Of a DNA stretch of 64,000 bases, positions 1 to 8,334 are shown piece by piece. This DNA is from Moraxella canis (GTDB lineage Bacteria > Pseudomonadota > Gammaproteobacteria > Pseudomonadales > Moraxellaceae). Each line of letters begins with the position of its first letter. The first letter of the stretch is position 1. The translations under genes were made by a program, and so were the position numbers. The stretch is from the NCBI RefSeq assembly GCF_002014965.1, contig NZ_MUXT01000001.1:288218-352217 (forward strand), given 5' to 3'. A model generated the notes under the pieces. The model did not search any database. It worked only from the letters and a program-made list of their open reading frames with translations, and was not told the origin of the DNA.

Positions 1-140
1 TTTTTGAAAATTTAAATGAGTTTGATTGATCAAACCCCTCTTACACCGACAAAATCCGCTTTAAGTCTTTTAAAATGCTTGATTAACTGCTAATATGGTA
101 AAATTCCATTCAATAATAACAATCGCCTCAAAGGTTTGAT

Positions 141-1256
141 ATGTCTTTTACCTATGCTCTACCCAAAAATAGCCAAGCATGGCAAACTGCCCTAAATACC
201 GTTGCTCATCATTTGCCAAGCGAAGTGGTGGGTGAGGATTTTACCGCTAATGATATCGCCGCCAAGCTATCAAAGCTGCCTTTATTTGCCATCATCGTCA
301 TCACGCCGGCAGATCAAAATGCTGATATTGATACATTGATGCAAGCTTGGGTGGATACTCAAGCCAATTGGCAACTGGCAGTGGTTCAAGATGATGAAAT
401 CGCCAAAGCTCACGCACACCTGATCACTACCGACACCCCATTAACCAAAGTCGATATCCATCGCTATCTGCTGACGCCCAAGCATGATATGGGTCAGATC
501 AGTAAAACAGCGGCGGCGCATATCATCGATGACCAAATCACCAGCCATTTATCAAGCGCGATTACTGCCGATGTTCATATCTTGTCAGCAGATAAGATGC
601 TCACGCGCCATCGCTTGGCGTGTTTTGATATGGATTCAACGCTGATCGAAGAAGAAGTCATTGTTGAATTGGCAAAGTTTTGCGGTGTCGAAGAGCAGGT
701 TTCTGCCATTACCGAGCAAGCCATGCGCGGTGAAATTGATTTTGCCACAAGCTTTGCGCGCCGTGTATCTTTGCTAGAAGATGCACCAATCAGCATTATC
801 GATGAGATCATAGCCAAGCACATCCGCATCCAACCAGGCGCCCAAGCCACCATCCGCGCGCTCAAAGCCATCGGCTATCACACAGTGCTCGTTTCGGGGG
901 GATTTGAGCCATTTGCTCGATATGTCAGCCAGACTTTGGGCATGGATGAATACTATGCCAATCCCTTACTTGATGATGGCAGCCGCTTGACAGGCATGGT
1001 TGATGATAATATTTTAGATGGCAACCAAAAAGCTGCCATCGCTCAAAAAGTAGCTGAACGCTTGGGCTTGCCGATGCAGCAAGTCATCTGTATCGGCGAT
1101 GGCGCCAATGATTTGCCCATGATGGCGTTAAGCGATCTTGGCATTGCCTATCATGCCAAGCCCATCGTACAAGCCAAGGCATCAGCTGCCGTCAATATCA
1201 CAGGACTTGAGGGTGTGATTTATGCCCTAGGTCACCGTTTGGATCTTAACGCTTAA
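141..1256 (+). CDS. serB: Phosphoserine phosphatase SerB
   Basis: Cytoplasmic HAD-family enzyme that dephosphorylates O-phosphoserine in the last step of serine synthesis. The HAD core carries all expected motifs: the nucleophile motif DMDSTLIEEE (Asp163 and Asp165), a VSGGF motif, and GDGANDLPMM near the C-terminus. The roughly 150 residues in front match the regulatory ACT-type region of long proteobacterial SerB proteins; at 371 residues it is somewhat longer than the E. coli enzyme. The ATG is preceded by AAAGG about 5 bases upstream. An SCP2-domain gene follows 28 bases downstream on the same strand and is probably co-transcribed. Function is clear from the motifs; only the exact extent of the N-terminal domain is uncertain. 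Confidence 0.95.
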   Translation: MSFTYALPKNSQAWQTALNTVAHHLPSEVVGEDFTANDIAAKLSKLPLFAIIVITPADQNADIDTLMQAWVDTQANWQLAVVQDDEIAKAHAHLITTDTPLTKVDIHRYLLTPKHDMGQISKTAAAHIIDDQITSHLSSAITADVHILSADKMLTRHRLACFDMDSTLIEEEVIVELAKFCGVEEQVSAITEQAMRGEIDFATSFARRVSLLEDAPISIIDEIIAKHIRIQPGAQATIRALKAIGYHTVLVSGGFEPFARYVSQTLGMDEYYANPLLDDGSRLTGMVDDNILDGNQKAAIAQKVAERLGLPMQQVICIGDGANDLPMMALSDLGIAYHAKPIVQAKASAAVNITGLEGVIYALGHRLDLNA

Positions 1257-1284
1257 TTTACCCCACTCAGTTCAAGGATACGCC

Positions 1285-1773
1285 ATGTTTACCCTTCCGA
1301 TTATCAATGTCAAGACAGATCCATTAGACGCACTTTTGGCAGCGATCGGTCTGCGCTTACAAAATCTTGCCAAAACTCGTGATAACGATTCTTTTAATCA
1401 TCTTGTCAAAGACAAATCCGTTTGCATTCAATTCACCGCGCCAGATGTTGAGCGTTATTATCGTTTTGAGAACGGTCATTTTGGGCAAACCATGGGTAAA
1501 GCACAGCATCCTGATTTGACGATTGATTTTAAAGATTCTATGACTGGCGCTAAGCTTTTGACCAAAGGCGATGTTGCCGCTTTGATGACCGCCATTCAAG
1601 ATGGCGATGTCAAAGTCACTGGCGATTATAAATTGGTGCTTTGGTTTGCAGGTATCGCCAAACAAGCCGCCACCATTCCTGAAGAATATCGCGGCTATAT
1701 TGAGCAGGCCAAGCCCTATGCCAAGACCGCCAAAGACTTTATCGGCAGTATCAAACAAAAAATCTCCAAATAA
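1285..1773 (+). CDS. SCP2 sterol-binding domain protein
   Basis: A 162-residue protein with the pattern of a single SCP2 (sterol carrier) domain: the central stretch has the typical run of a hydrophobic strand, a PDLTIDF motif, then helix, then GDVKVTGD near residues 108-116. Small SCP2 proteins bind hydrophobic ligands; in proteobacteria some take part in ubiquinone synthesis (UbiJ, UbiT), but I cannot assign this one to either. No signal peptide is seen, so it is probably cytoplasmic. It has a good ribosome site (AAGGA about 7 bases before ATG) and lies 28 bases after serB, suggesting a two-gene transcript. The role is unknown. Confidence 0.8.
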   Translation: MFTLPIINVKTDPLDALLAAIGLRLQNLAKTRDNDSFNHLVKDKSVCIQFTAPDVERYYRFENGHFGQTMGKAQHPDLTIDFKDSMTGAKLLTKGDVAALMTAIQDGDVKVTGDYKLVLWFAGIAKQAATIPEEYRGYIEQAKPYAKTAKDFIGSIKQKISK

Positions 1774-1792
1774 TCTGCCTTGACAGATGCGG

Positions 1793-1821
1793 TTGCCATT
1801 TGGCAAATTTTTGGGTACAAT
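1793..1821 (+). promoter_or_regulatory. Predicted sigma-70 promoter of bioB
   Basis: TTGCCA at 1793-1798 and TACAAT at 1816-1821 are separated by exactly 17 bases, a good sigma-70 match, 32 bases before the bioB start. The -35 element lies inside a short inverted repeat (TTGCCA TT TGGCAA followed by ATTTTT), which may instead act as a weak terminator for the upstream SCP2 gene. Both readings are inference. Confidence 0.5.
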
Positions 1822-1852
1822 CGTTTACTAAATTCAAGCGAGACTCACAACA

Positions 1853-2893
1853 ATGATGACACATATTTCAAAGGAAGAAATTACACGCTTATTTGATCTG
1901 CCTTTGATGGATCTGCTGATGCAGGCGCAAACGGTGCACCGCGAGCATTTCAATGCCAACGAAGTGCAAATCAGTACGCTATTATCCATCAAAACAGGCA
2001 ATTGTCCCGAAGACTGCGGCTACTGCTCTCAATCAGGTCATTATCGAGACAAAACAGGTCTGAGTGCCGAAAAACGCTTGGAAATTCAAAAAGTACTGGC
2101 TGCTGCTCGCCGAGCCAAATCGCAAGGGTCATCGCGCTTTTGTATGGGGGCTGCTTGGAAGCATCCTAGCGACAAAGACATGCCTTATTTGGTCGACTTG
2201 ATCAGCGAAGTCAAGGCAATGGGTCTTGAAACTTGTATGACTTTGGGCATGCTAAAGCCTGAGCAAGCCAAGACTTTGGCGGATGCTGGGCTTGACTATT
2301 ATAATCATAATCTTGACACCTCGCGCAGCTATTATGACACGGTGACCAGTACGCGCACTTATGATGAGCGATTACAGACCATCGCCCATGTGCGCGACGC
2401 TGGGATCAATGTCTGTTCAGGCAGCATCGTCGGCATGGGCGAGAGCCGCAAAGATCGCATCGACTGGGTGTATGAGCTGACCCAAATGCCCATTCCGCCG
2501 CAGTCCATTCCGGTTAATTTGCTTGTACCGATTGCTGGCACGCCGCTTGGTGATAAAGTGATTGCTGAAGGTCGCTTATCGGTGATTGAGTGGATTCGCA
2601 CTATCGCAGTGACACGCATTTGTTGCCCAACAAGCTATGTCAGACTATCAGCTGGACGCGAAAGCTTGAGTGACGCAGAGCAGGCTTTGGCATTCATGGC
2701 AGGCGCCAACTCTTTCTTTTATGGTGATAAGCTTTTGACCACTGGCAATCAATCAACCTCACATGACGACCGACTGATGGCTGAACTTGGTCTTACGCCT
2801 GCCAAGCCCACACCAAAGCCCAAAATCATCGATGCCATGAGCGGCGCGGCGGTTAATACTGATTTGCCAGCAGAGTGTCCGCTATCAGCATAA
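1853..2893 (+). CDS. bioB: Biotin synthase BioB
   Basis: Radical-SAM enzyme that inserts sulphur into dethiobiotin to make biotin. The radical-SAM cluster motif is intact as CPEDCGYC (Cys51, Cys55, Cys58), preceded by the usual LLSIKTGN. The later YNHNLDTS and [10 protein letters not shown] motifs are those of BioB. The length of 346 residues is normal. The start is one of two adjacent ATG codons (1853 or 1856); no strong Shine-Dalgarno sequence is visible. It stands alone: the other bio genes are not in this window, which is common in Moraxellaceae. A likely promoter sits just upstream at 1793-1821. Confidence 0.96.
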   Translation: MMTHISKEEITRLFDLPLMDLLMQAQTVHREHFNANEVQISTLLSIKTGNCPEDCGYCSQSGHYRDKTGLSAEKRLEIQKVLAAARRAKSQGSSRFCMGAAWKHPSDKDMPYLVDLISEVKAMGLETCMTLGMLKPEQAKTLADAGLDYYNHNLDTSRSYYDTVTSTRTYDERLQTIAHVRDAGINVCSGSIVGMGESRKDRIDWVYELTQMPIPPQSIPVNLLVPIAGTPLGDKVIAEGRLSVIEWIRTIAVTRICCPTSYVRLSAGRESLSDAEQALAFMAGANSFFYGDKLLTTGNQSTSHDDRLMAELGLTPAKPTPKPKIIDAMSGAAVNTDLPAECPLSA

Positions 2894-3009
2894 GCGATAT
2901 ACAGAATGTAGGCAATATGGCAGGATGCCAGTGATGTTTGACTGATTGGACTGACAAGATCAGTCAAATCATCACATAAAGTTTCATTTTAATCACACAA
3001 GGACGTTAT

Positions 3010-4887
3010 ATGACCAAGCATTTTTATACTCCCAAATGTCGCTCTGTCGCTACCAAGCTTCGCCCCTTATCTGTCGCACTTGCTCTGCTAGGGATTAGCA
3101 CGATCGCATGGGCGCAAGAGTTTAGCCAAACCCTGTTTTTTGGCGACAGCCTGACCGATTCAGGCAGATTGGCACAAATTGGCAAAAACAGCTTGGCAGC
3201 GCCCCTGTTTCAAGATGCCCAAGCTGCTTTCACCACCAATCCTGATCCCACTTGGGCAGCAGTGCTCGCCGATGCCTATGGACACAAAGCCGATCCCAAT
3301 GATGGCAAGACGCTTACAGGTACCAATTATGCTGTCGGCGGTGCCAGAACGGCGACAGAAGTTGATCGGCTGGTTTTTAAGATTCCCTCTACCCAAACTC
3401 AAATTAAGAACTACTTAGCGCTTACCAATAACCAAGCCGATCCTAGCGCGCTTTATACTGTGTGGACAGGGGCAAATGATCTGTTTGCAGCGACAGAAGC
3501 ACTCAACCCAGAACAAGCCCTTGGCATCATCACCACTGCTGCTGCCCATCAAGCCGCCTTGGTTAAGCAGCTTGGGCAAGCAGGCGCAAAGTATGTCTTG
3601 GTGCCTAATATTCCTGATGTTGGTCTAACACCTGGATTTGTCAACGATCCTGCCAAATCCAGTAGCGCTACTTTGGCTGCTAACATATACAACCAGACTC
3701 TATATCAAGCATTGAATGATCAATCGGTTAATGTCATTGCGGCGAATACCTTTGGGCTGCTTCAAGAAGCCACCCAAAACCCTACGGCTTTTGGATTTAA
3801 GAATGTAACCGAGCCTGCCTGCCAAAACCTAAATTCCAACCTGTCCTCGTTAGGCTGTAAAGTAAGCGATTGGCAAGCCACTGCCGCCGACGCCAATGAA
3901 ACCTATGCCTTTGCTGATGGTATCCATCCGTCAGGTCGCACCCATCGTATTTTGGCTCAGTATTATCGCTCTTTGATTGATAGTCCAGTCCAAATGGGAC
4001 AATTGCTTAAGCTCATCATCCAACAAGGCAACCAAAACACCCAGCAGCTGTCACGCCGCTTAAATGGCTTAAGCAGTGACCAGTCATCTGTATGGATTGA
4101 CGGCGCTATCAGCAATCATCAGCTTGATGAGCAAAATAAATCGGATCAGCCCAATGTCATGCTTGGCTTTGATATCGCCAATCAACAGCGGCATTCAGGG
4201 GCATATTTGACTTATCAAAAGCAAGATCATACGATTAGCGATACTATCAATACCGATGTCAAACAAGTGGGTGTTGGTCTGTACCACCGTCATGACTTGG
4301 ATCGTCTGCGCATTACTGGCAATGTCGGACTTGATCGCTTAATTGTAGACAGTGATCGGCGCATCGCTTGGGATGGCGAAAGCCGCAATCATCAAGCTCA
4401 AACCACAGGTAAGCGGATTTATGCAGGACTACAAGGCAGCTATGATTTTATCCAAGGCAATGTCACCTATCGCCCTTATCTTGGCATCCGTGCCCAAGAA
4501 GTTAAGCTCAATACGCTGATTGAAAATCAGCCTACGCTGTCAACTGCCCTAAGCTATGAGCTACCCAAGCAGCAATCCTTCCAAGGCGACATCGGTATCA
4601 CGGTGGACTATGCGATGAATGACAAGGTCAGCGTTTTGGCGGGATTGGGCTATCAGCACGAATTCAAGGATGGTGATAAAACTGTACATTCAACCATCTT
4701 ATCCAATCAAAGTTATCATCAGAGCTATGCCATGCCTGTGTCATTTGATCAACAAAATAGCACACACGCCCATCTGGGTGCGACGGTCAAACTTGGCAAA
4801 ACCAACTTAACTGCTGGCATCAATGCCACGCATCAAGATAGCGATACCAATGTCGGTGGCTTCGTGGGTGCACAGATGGCATTTTAA
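3010..4887 (+). CDS. GDSL-family esterase autotransporter (McaP-like)
   Basis: Surface-exposed lipolytic enzyme exported by type V secretion. A cleavable signal peptide ends near AWA-Q (residue 35). The passenger starts at once with the GDSL block FFGDSLTDSGR (nucleophile Ser47), followed by the GAND block and the catalytic DGIHPSGRTH block near residue 300. From about residue 350 to 625 the sequence alternates polar and hydrophobic residues as in a 12-strand autotransporter beta-barrel, ending in a terminal Phe. Architecture and length match EstA of Pseudomonas and McaP of Moraxella catarrhalis, an adhesin and phospholipase; the McaP assignment is by recall. AAGGA precedes the ATG and a terminator follows, so it is monocistronic. 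Confidence 0.9.
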   Translation: MTKHFYTPKCRSVATKLRPLSVALALLGISTIAWAQEFSQTLFFGDSLTDSGRLAQIGKNSLAAPLFQDAQAAFTTNPDPTWAAVLADAYGHKADPNDGKTLTGTNYAVGGARTATEVDRLVFKIPSTQTQIKNYLALTNNQADPSALYTVWTGANDLFAATEALNPEQALGIITTAAAHQAALVKQLGQAGAKYVLVPNIPDVGLTPGFVNDPAKSSSATLAANIYNQTLYQALNDQSVNVIAANTFGLLQEATQNPTAFGFKNVTEPACQNLNSNLSSLGCKVSDWQATAADANETYAFADGIHPSGRTHRILAQYYRSLIDSPVQMGQLLKLIIQQGNQNTQQLSRRLNGLSSDQSSVWIDGAISNHQLDEQNKSDQPNVMLGFDIANQQRHSGAYLTYQKQDHTISDTINTDVKQVGVGLYHRHDLDRLRITGNVGLDRLIVDSDRRIAWDGESRNHQAQTTGKRIYAGLQGSYDFIQGNVTYRPYLGIRAQEVKLNTLIENQPTLSTALSYELPKQQSFQGDIGITVDYAMNDKVSVLAGLGYQHEFKDGDKTVHSTILSNQSYHQSYAMPVSFDQQNSTHAHLGATVKLGKTNLTAGINATHQDSDTNVGGFVGAQMAF

Positions 4888-4902
4888 GCTTCATATTTTC
4901 AC

Positions 4903-4935
4903 AAAAAGACGATATTTCATATGTCGTCTTTTTTT
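4903..4935 (+). terminator. Rho-independent terminator after the esterase gene
   Basis: The arms AAAAAGACGA and TCGTCTTTTT form a 10-bp stem with an 11-base loop, and the right arm runs directly into a T tract. It begins 16 bases after the esterase stop codon. Confidence 0.85.
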
Positions 4936-4991
4936 ATCATGGGAGGTTTGGTGGTAAAATAAGCTCATCAAACATCTAACAAGGTAGCACC

Positions 4992-5417
4992 ATGTTTTTA
5001 TACATCAAAGCTTTTCATATCATTTCGATGGTCTGCTGGTTTGCAGGGATTTTTTATTTGCCAAGGCTGTTTGTGTATCATGCCATGAGTACCGATACCC
5101 CAAGCCTTGAGCGATTTGCCATCATGGAACGTAAGCTGTATCGCGGCATCATGACGCCTTCGATGATCGCCACATGGTGCTTTGGGCTTTGGATGATTAG
5201 CCTTGCGCCCAGCGTGTATTTGTCCCAAGGCTGGCTACACGCCAAGCTGTTATTGGTGGTTTTATTAAGCATTTATCATCTGATATGTGGCAAATTTCGC
5301 CTAAAACTGATCGAAAATCCACACTATAAAAGCCATGTGTATTGGCGCTGGTTTAATGAAATTCCTGTGATTATTTTACTGATCGTGGTGATTTTGGCGG
5401 TCGTCAAGCCCTTTTGA
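4992..5417 (+). CDS. hemJ: Protoporphyrinogen IX oxidase HemJ
   Basis: Inner-membrane protein of 141 residues with four predicted membrane helices. The N-terminal block KAFHIISMVCWFAGIFYLPR is the family signature, with the conserved His and the LPRLFVYH motif; the PSMIATWCFGLW block follows in helix 2. HemJ oxidises protoporphyrinogen IX to protoporphyrin IX in heme synthesis in bacteria that lack HemG or HemY. Older annotations call the family UPF0093 or CopD-like. AAGGT lies about 7 bases before the ATG. It converges on truC, whose stop is 21 bases away on the other strand. Confidence 0.88.
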   Translation: MFLYIKAFHIISMVCWFAGIFYLPRLFVYHAMSTDTPSLERFAIMERKLYRGIMTPSMIATWCFGLWMISLAPSVYLSQGWLHAKLLLVVLLSIYHLICGKFRLKLIENPHYKSHVYWRWFNEIPVIILLIVVILAVVKPF

Positions 5418-5437
5418 TGTGCACCTTTAAAGTAAAA

Positions 5438-6172
5438 TCACTCTGTCAAATCAAGCTCATCCCAACCAAATGCGCTCATCACTTGACCAAACGCATCATC
5501 CAATGGCGCTGTCACGCAGATCGATTCGCCTGTCAAGGGATGCCGAAAGGTTAATTGATGCGCGTGTAACAGCAGTCTTTTGGTGCCGATGTGTGCCGTA
5601 AACGCTCGGTTTTGCACCTTATCGCCATAGGTCGTATCCCCGATGATCGGATGAAAAACATGTTTCATATGCCGGCGCAGCTGATGCATCCGTCCTGTGA
5701 TGGGAGTGAGCCGAACCAAAGAATAACGAGATGTCTCAAACCGCCGACAAGAGACAAAGGGCTGCTCGGTGGTCGCAAGATTTTGATAATCAGTGATGGC
5801 AGACTCAAGCACTTTGTCAGGGCTGGTGAATTTATCGGCGATCTTATCAAGTCGTGGCTTATACGCATAATCAATCCGTCCGCTGCCGATGATACCGCGC
5901 ACAACCGCTAAATAGACTTTTTGGACATGATGATGCTCAAACTGCTCTGTCAATGATCGCGCCATTTCACTATCTAGCGCAAAAACCAAAACGCCTGAGG
6001 TCGGTCTGTCAAGCCGATGTACAGGATACACATGCTGATTGATCTGATCGCGCAAGGTTTGCATCACAAATGTGGTTTCATGCTTATCCAGCCAAGAGCG
6101 ATGCACCAGCATACCAGCAGGCTTATTAATGACAATGATGCGCTCATCTTGATAAAGAATCGGTAGGGTCAC
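5438..6172 (-). CDS. truC: RluA-family pseudouridine synthase, probably TruC
   Basis: RNA-modifying enzyme that converts a specific uridine to pseudouridine. It has the RluA-family catalytic motif HRLDRPTSG (residues 52-60, catalytic Asp55), the INKPAGMLVH opening, and the GRMHQLRRH and HPIIGD motifs near the C-terminus. At 244 residues without an S4 domain it fits TruC, which modifies U65 of some tRNAs, better than RluC or RluD. The start is a GTG with AGGA about 8 bases upstream; no closer ATG exists. The specificity (TruC rather than RluA) is inferred from length and the short N-terminus. Confidence 0.82.
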   Translation of the reverse strand: MTLPILYQDERIIVINKPAGMLVHRSWLDKHETTFVMQTLRDQINQHVYPVHRLDRPTSGVLVFALDSEMARSLTEQFEHHHVQKVYLAVVRGIIGSGRIDYAYKPRLDKIADKFTSPDKVLESAITDYQNLATTEQPFVSCRRFETSRYSLVRLTPITGRMHQLRRHMKHVFHPIIGDTTYGDKVQNRAFTAHIGTKRLLLHAHQLTFRHPLTGESICVTAPLDDAFGQVMSAFGWDELDLTE

Positions 6173-6355
6173 AGGTCAAATCCTGGATAAAATTTTGGCA
6201 AATATACCAACTTGACCAAAAAAAGTCTAGCAATCTTGGTCAAGATTTTATAAGACGGCTCAGTCGTTTTTAGTGGATCACAGCTTGGCTAAGCTTTACC
6301 CATTTTTTGTCAAATATGCTATAGTAATTGGCATTAAGGGGCTATTAACTGTTTC

Positions 6356-6384
6356 TTGAAATCTAACTAAATCTATCTTATAAT
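6356..6384 (+). promoter_or_regulatory. Predicted sigma-70 promoter of tnpA, leaderless
   Basis: TTGAAA at 6356-6361 and a perfect TATAAT at 6379-6384 are spaced by 17 bases. Transcription would begin about 7 bases after the -10 element, which is at the tnpA ATG itself (6391). No Shine-Dalgarno sequence precedes that ATG, consistent with a leaderless transcript. Confidence 0.65.
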
Positions 6385-6390
6385 ATCCAA

Positions 6391-7005
6391 ATGAATAGAT
6401 TAATTAGTATCAACGAAGCTTCCAAACAACTTGGCGTGTCCATCTCAACATTACGCAGATGGGACGAAAGTGGTGTACTTGTTGCTGAAAGAACACCTAA
6501 AGGACACAGACGTTACGATATTAGTAAAATCAACCCAAACCTACTGCATGGCATAGGCAACAAAGACCGAAAAACCATTGCCTATGCACGAGTATCAAGC
6601 CATGACCAAAAGGACGATTTAGAGCGTCAAATCCAAGTTTTAGAAATCTACTGTACCAAACAAGGCTGGACTTATGAGATCATCAATGATTTAGGTTCTG
6701 GCATGAACTACCATAAAAAAGGACTTAAACAACTGCTTGACGGCATATTAAACAATGAAATCGGCAGATTGGTTTTAACCCATAAAGACCGCCTATTACG
6801 CTTTGGTGCAGAACTTGTCTTTGCTATCTGTGAAGCAAGAAACGTTGAAGTTATCATCATCAACCAAGGCGAAAACCTATCCTTTGAAGAAGAGCTTGCT
6901 CAAGATGTGCTAGAAATCATTACGGTATTTTCAGCAAGACTATATGGCTCACGAAGTCAAAAGAATAAAAAACTGCTTGAAGCCGTTAAGGTAGCATTGG
7001 AATGA
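6391..7005 (+). CDS. tnpA: IS607 serine recombinase TnpA
   Basis: Transposase of the IS607 element, 204 residues. Residues 1-45 form a MerR-like winged helix-turn-helix (ISINEASKQLGVSISTLRRW and GHRRYD). Residues 62-200 are a resolvase catalytic domain with YARVSSHDQKDDLERQ (catalytic Ser69 by the YxRVS rule) and the later LTHKDRLLRFG motif with the conserved arginines. The family cuts and rejoins DNA through phosphoserine links at GG sites. The reading frame is complete. Its last four bases overlap the start of tnpB (ATGA), so the two are translationally coupled. Confidence 0.93.
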   Translation: MNRLISINEASKQLGVSISTLRRWDESGVLVAERTPKGHRRYDISKINPNLLHGIGNKDRKTIAYARVSSHDQKDDLERQIQVLEIYCTKQGWTYEIINDLGSGMNYHKKGLKQLLDGILNNEIGRLVLTHKDRLLRFGAELVFAICEARNVEVIIINQGENLSFEEELAQDVLEIITVFSARLYGSRSQKNKKLLEAVKVALE

Positions 7006-8174
7006 CGGTTATTCGTGGACACATCATTCGACTTGACCCAACCAATAAACAAGCCACACATTTTAGCAAAGCCTGCGGTGTCGCACGTCTCGCCTATAAT
7101 TGGGCGTTGGCAGAATGGAAAAACCAATACGAACAAGACAAAAACTACCGTGATGACTGTCAAGCAAAAGGCATAACCCTTGACGAAAACCGACTTAACA
7201 AACCATCACAAGGCAAACTAAGAAAACAGCTTAACGCCATAAAACGTGAAAAATACCCATTCATGCTAGAAGTAACCAAGTGCAGTCCACAACTTGCTAT
7301 TATGCAACTAGGCGATGCCTTTAAACGCTTTTTTAAAGGGGAAAGCAAATATCCCCAATTTCGCAAAAAAGGCGTCAATGACCGTTTTAGCCTATCCAAT
7401 GACCAATTTAAACTCAAAACCATCAATAACAAACCACACATTCAAATCCCAAATTTAGGTTTGATAAGAATGCGTGAAAACTTGCGCCATCAAGGGAAAA
7501 TTTTATCCGCCAAAGTCTTTAAACAAGGCGAAAACTGGTTTGTATCAGTTGCCGTTGAACTTGATGAAATTAACAAACCATTAAACAAAACAGGCGAACA
7601 CGTTGGCATAGACTTAGGCATAAGTGATTTAGCCGTATTATCAGACGGCACAAAAGCACAAGCTCCTAAGCCATTAAAAACCAAACTCAAACAATTAAAA
7701 CGACTAAGCAAACAGCTCAGCCGAAAACAAAAAGGCTCTAAAAATCGTGAAAAAGCGAAAACCAAGCTATCACGATTGCATTACAAAATCAGTTGTATCA
7801 GAAAAGACTTTACTCATAAGCTCACAACCCAACTTGTCAAAAGTTATGACGTGATTTGCATTGAAAACCTTAACGTTAAAGGTATGGTTAAAAACCGTCA
7901 ATTAAGCCGAGCCATTAGCGATTTAGGGTTTTATGAGTTTAAGCGACAGCTGATTTATAAAGCCAACCAATGGGGCAAGACCATCAAAGCATTGAACAGA
8001 TTTTATCCAAGCTCTAAAACTTGTTCAAATTGCGGTTTTATGATGGCAAAAGAAAACTTGACACTTGCGGTTAGACATTGGATTTGTCCTAGTTGTCATG
8101 CCAATCATGACCGTGATATTAATGCAAGTATCAATATTTTAAATCAGGCAGATAAGGTTTTAACTTTATCTTAA
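7002..8174 (+). CDS. tnpB: TnpB RNA-guided nuclease of IS607 (OrfB)
   Basis: A 390-residue TnpB, ancestor-type relative of Cas12. The RuvC catalytic residues all appear present: Asp204 in GIDLGISDLAVL, Glu288 in ICIENLNVKGM, and Asp372 in HDRDINAS. A four-cysteine zinc ribbon (CSNC at 341-344, CPSC at 362-365) lies between the second and third motifs, as in active family members. The N-terminal region is of the OrfB_IS605 HTH type and the middle is rich in Lys and Arg, fitting RNA and DNA binding. TnpB proteins use an omega RNA made from the element's 3' end to cut empty donor sites and so help the element persist. Confidence 0.93.
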   Translation: MTVIRGHIIRLDPTNKQATHFSKACGVARLAYNWALAEWKNQYEQDKNYRDDCQAKGITLDENRLNKPSQGKLRKQLNAIKREKYPFMLEVTKCSPQLAIMQLGDAFKRFFKGESKYPQFRKKGVNDRFSLSNDQFKLKTINNKPHIQIPNLGLIRMRENLRHQGKILSAKVFKQGENWFVSVAVELDEINKPLNKTGEHVGIDLGISDLAVLSDGTKAQAPKPLKTKLKQLKRLSKQLSRKQKGSKNREKAKTKLSRLHYKISCIRKDFTHKLTTQLVKSYDVICIENLNVKGMVKNRQLSRAISDLGFYEFKRQLIYKANQWGKTIKALNRFYPSSKTCSNCGFMMAKENLTLAVRHWICPSCHANHDRDINASINILNQADKVLTLS

Positions 8175-8323
8175 TATTAATCTTTGGTGGGTAAGTTCTA
8201 TCCCCAATTAAAAACGCCTATGGAGTTGATATAAGTCCAAGTTCAAACGAATAAGGCAAGCAACGTTGAAGTAGGAATTAAACGCTAAATTTGCCTTTGG
8301 GTAGATTTAGGTAAGTTTTAAGG
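8175..8323 (+). ncRNA. Probable omega RNA scaffold at the IS607 right end
   Basis: Non-coding stretch between the tnpB stop and the inferred right end of the element. It contains complementary segments AAGGCAA (8253-8259) and TTGCCTT (8291-8297) that can form a 7-bp stem, as expected in the structured 3' region of a TnpB guide RNA. By family rule, the guide would be the host sequence directly after the right end, starting near 8324. The exact 5' end is unknown and may lie inside tnpB. Confidence 0.5.
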
Positions 8324-8334
8324 AACGGAATGCT

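Larger units (their letters stand above)
6340..8323 (+). mobile_element. IS607-family insertion sequence
   Basis: About 2 kb element with the two genes diagnostic for IS607: a MerR-HTH serine recombinase (tnpA) overlapping a tnpB. IS607 elements lack terminal inverted repeats, make no target duplication, and recombine at a GG dinucleotide. Both proposed ends carry it: the left flank reads ATTAAGG before GGCTATT, the right junction reads TTTTAAGG before AACGG. These boundaries are inferred from the repeated TAAGG and from where non-coding sequence meets the next gene's ribosome site; they may be off by a few bases. Both genes look intact, so the element may be active. Confidence 0.8.

Noticed and set aside
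1..140. Promoter of serB
   Set aside because: Several TTGATT and TAAAAT-like words occur but none with acceptable spacing; the window may also start inside the region.
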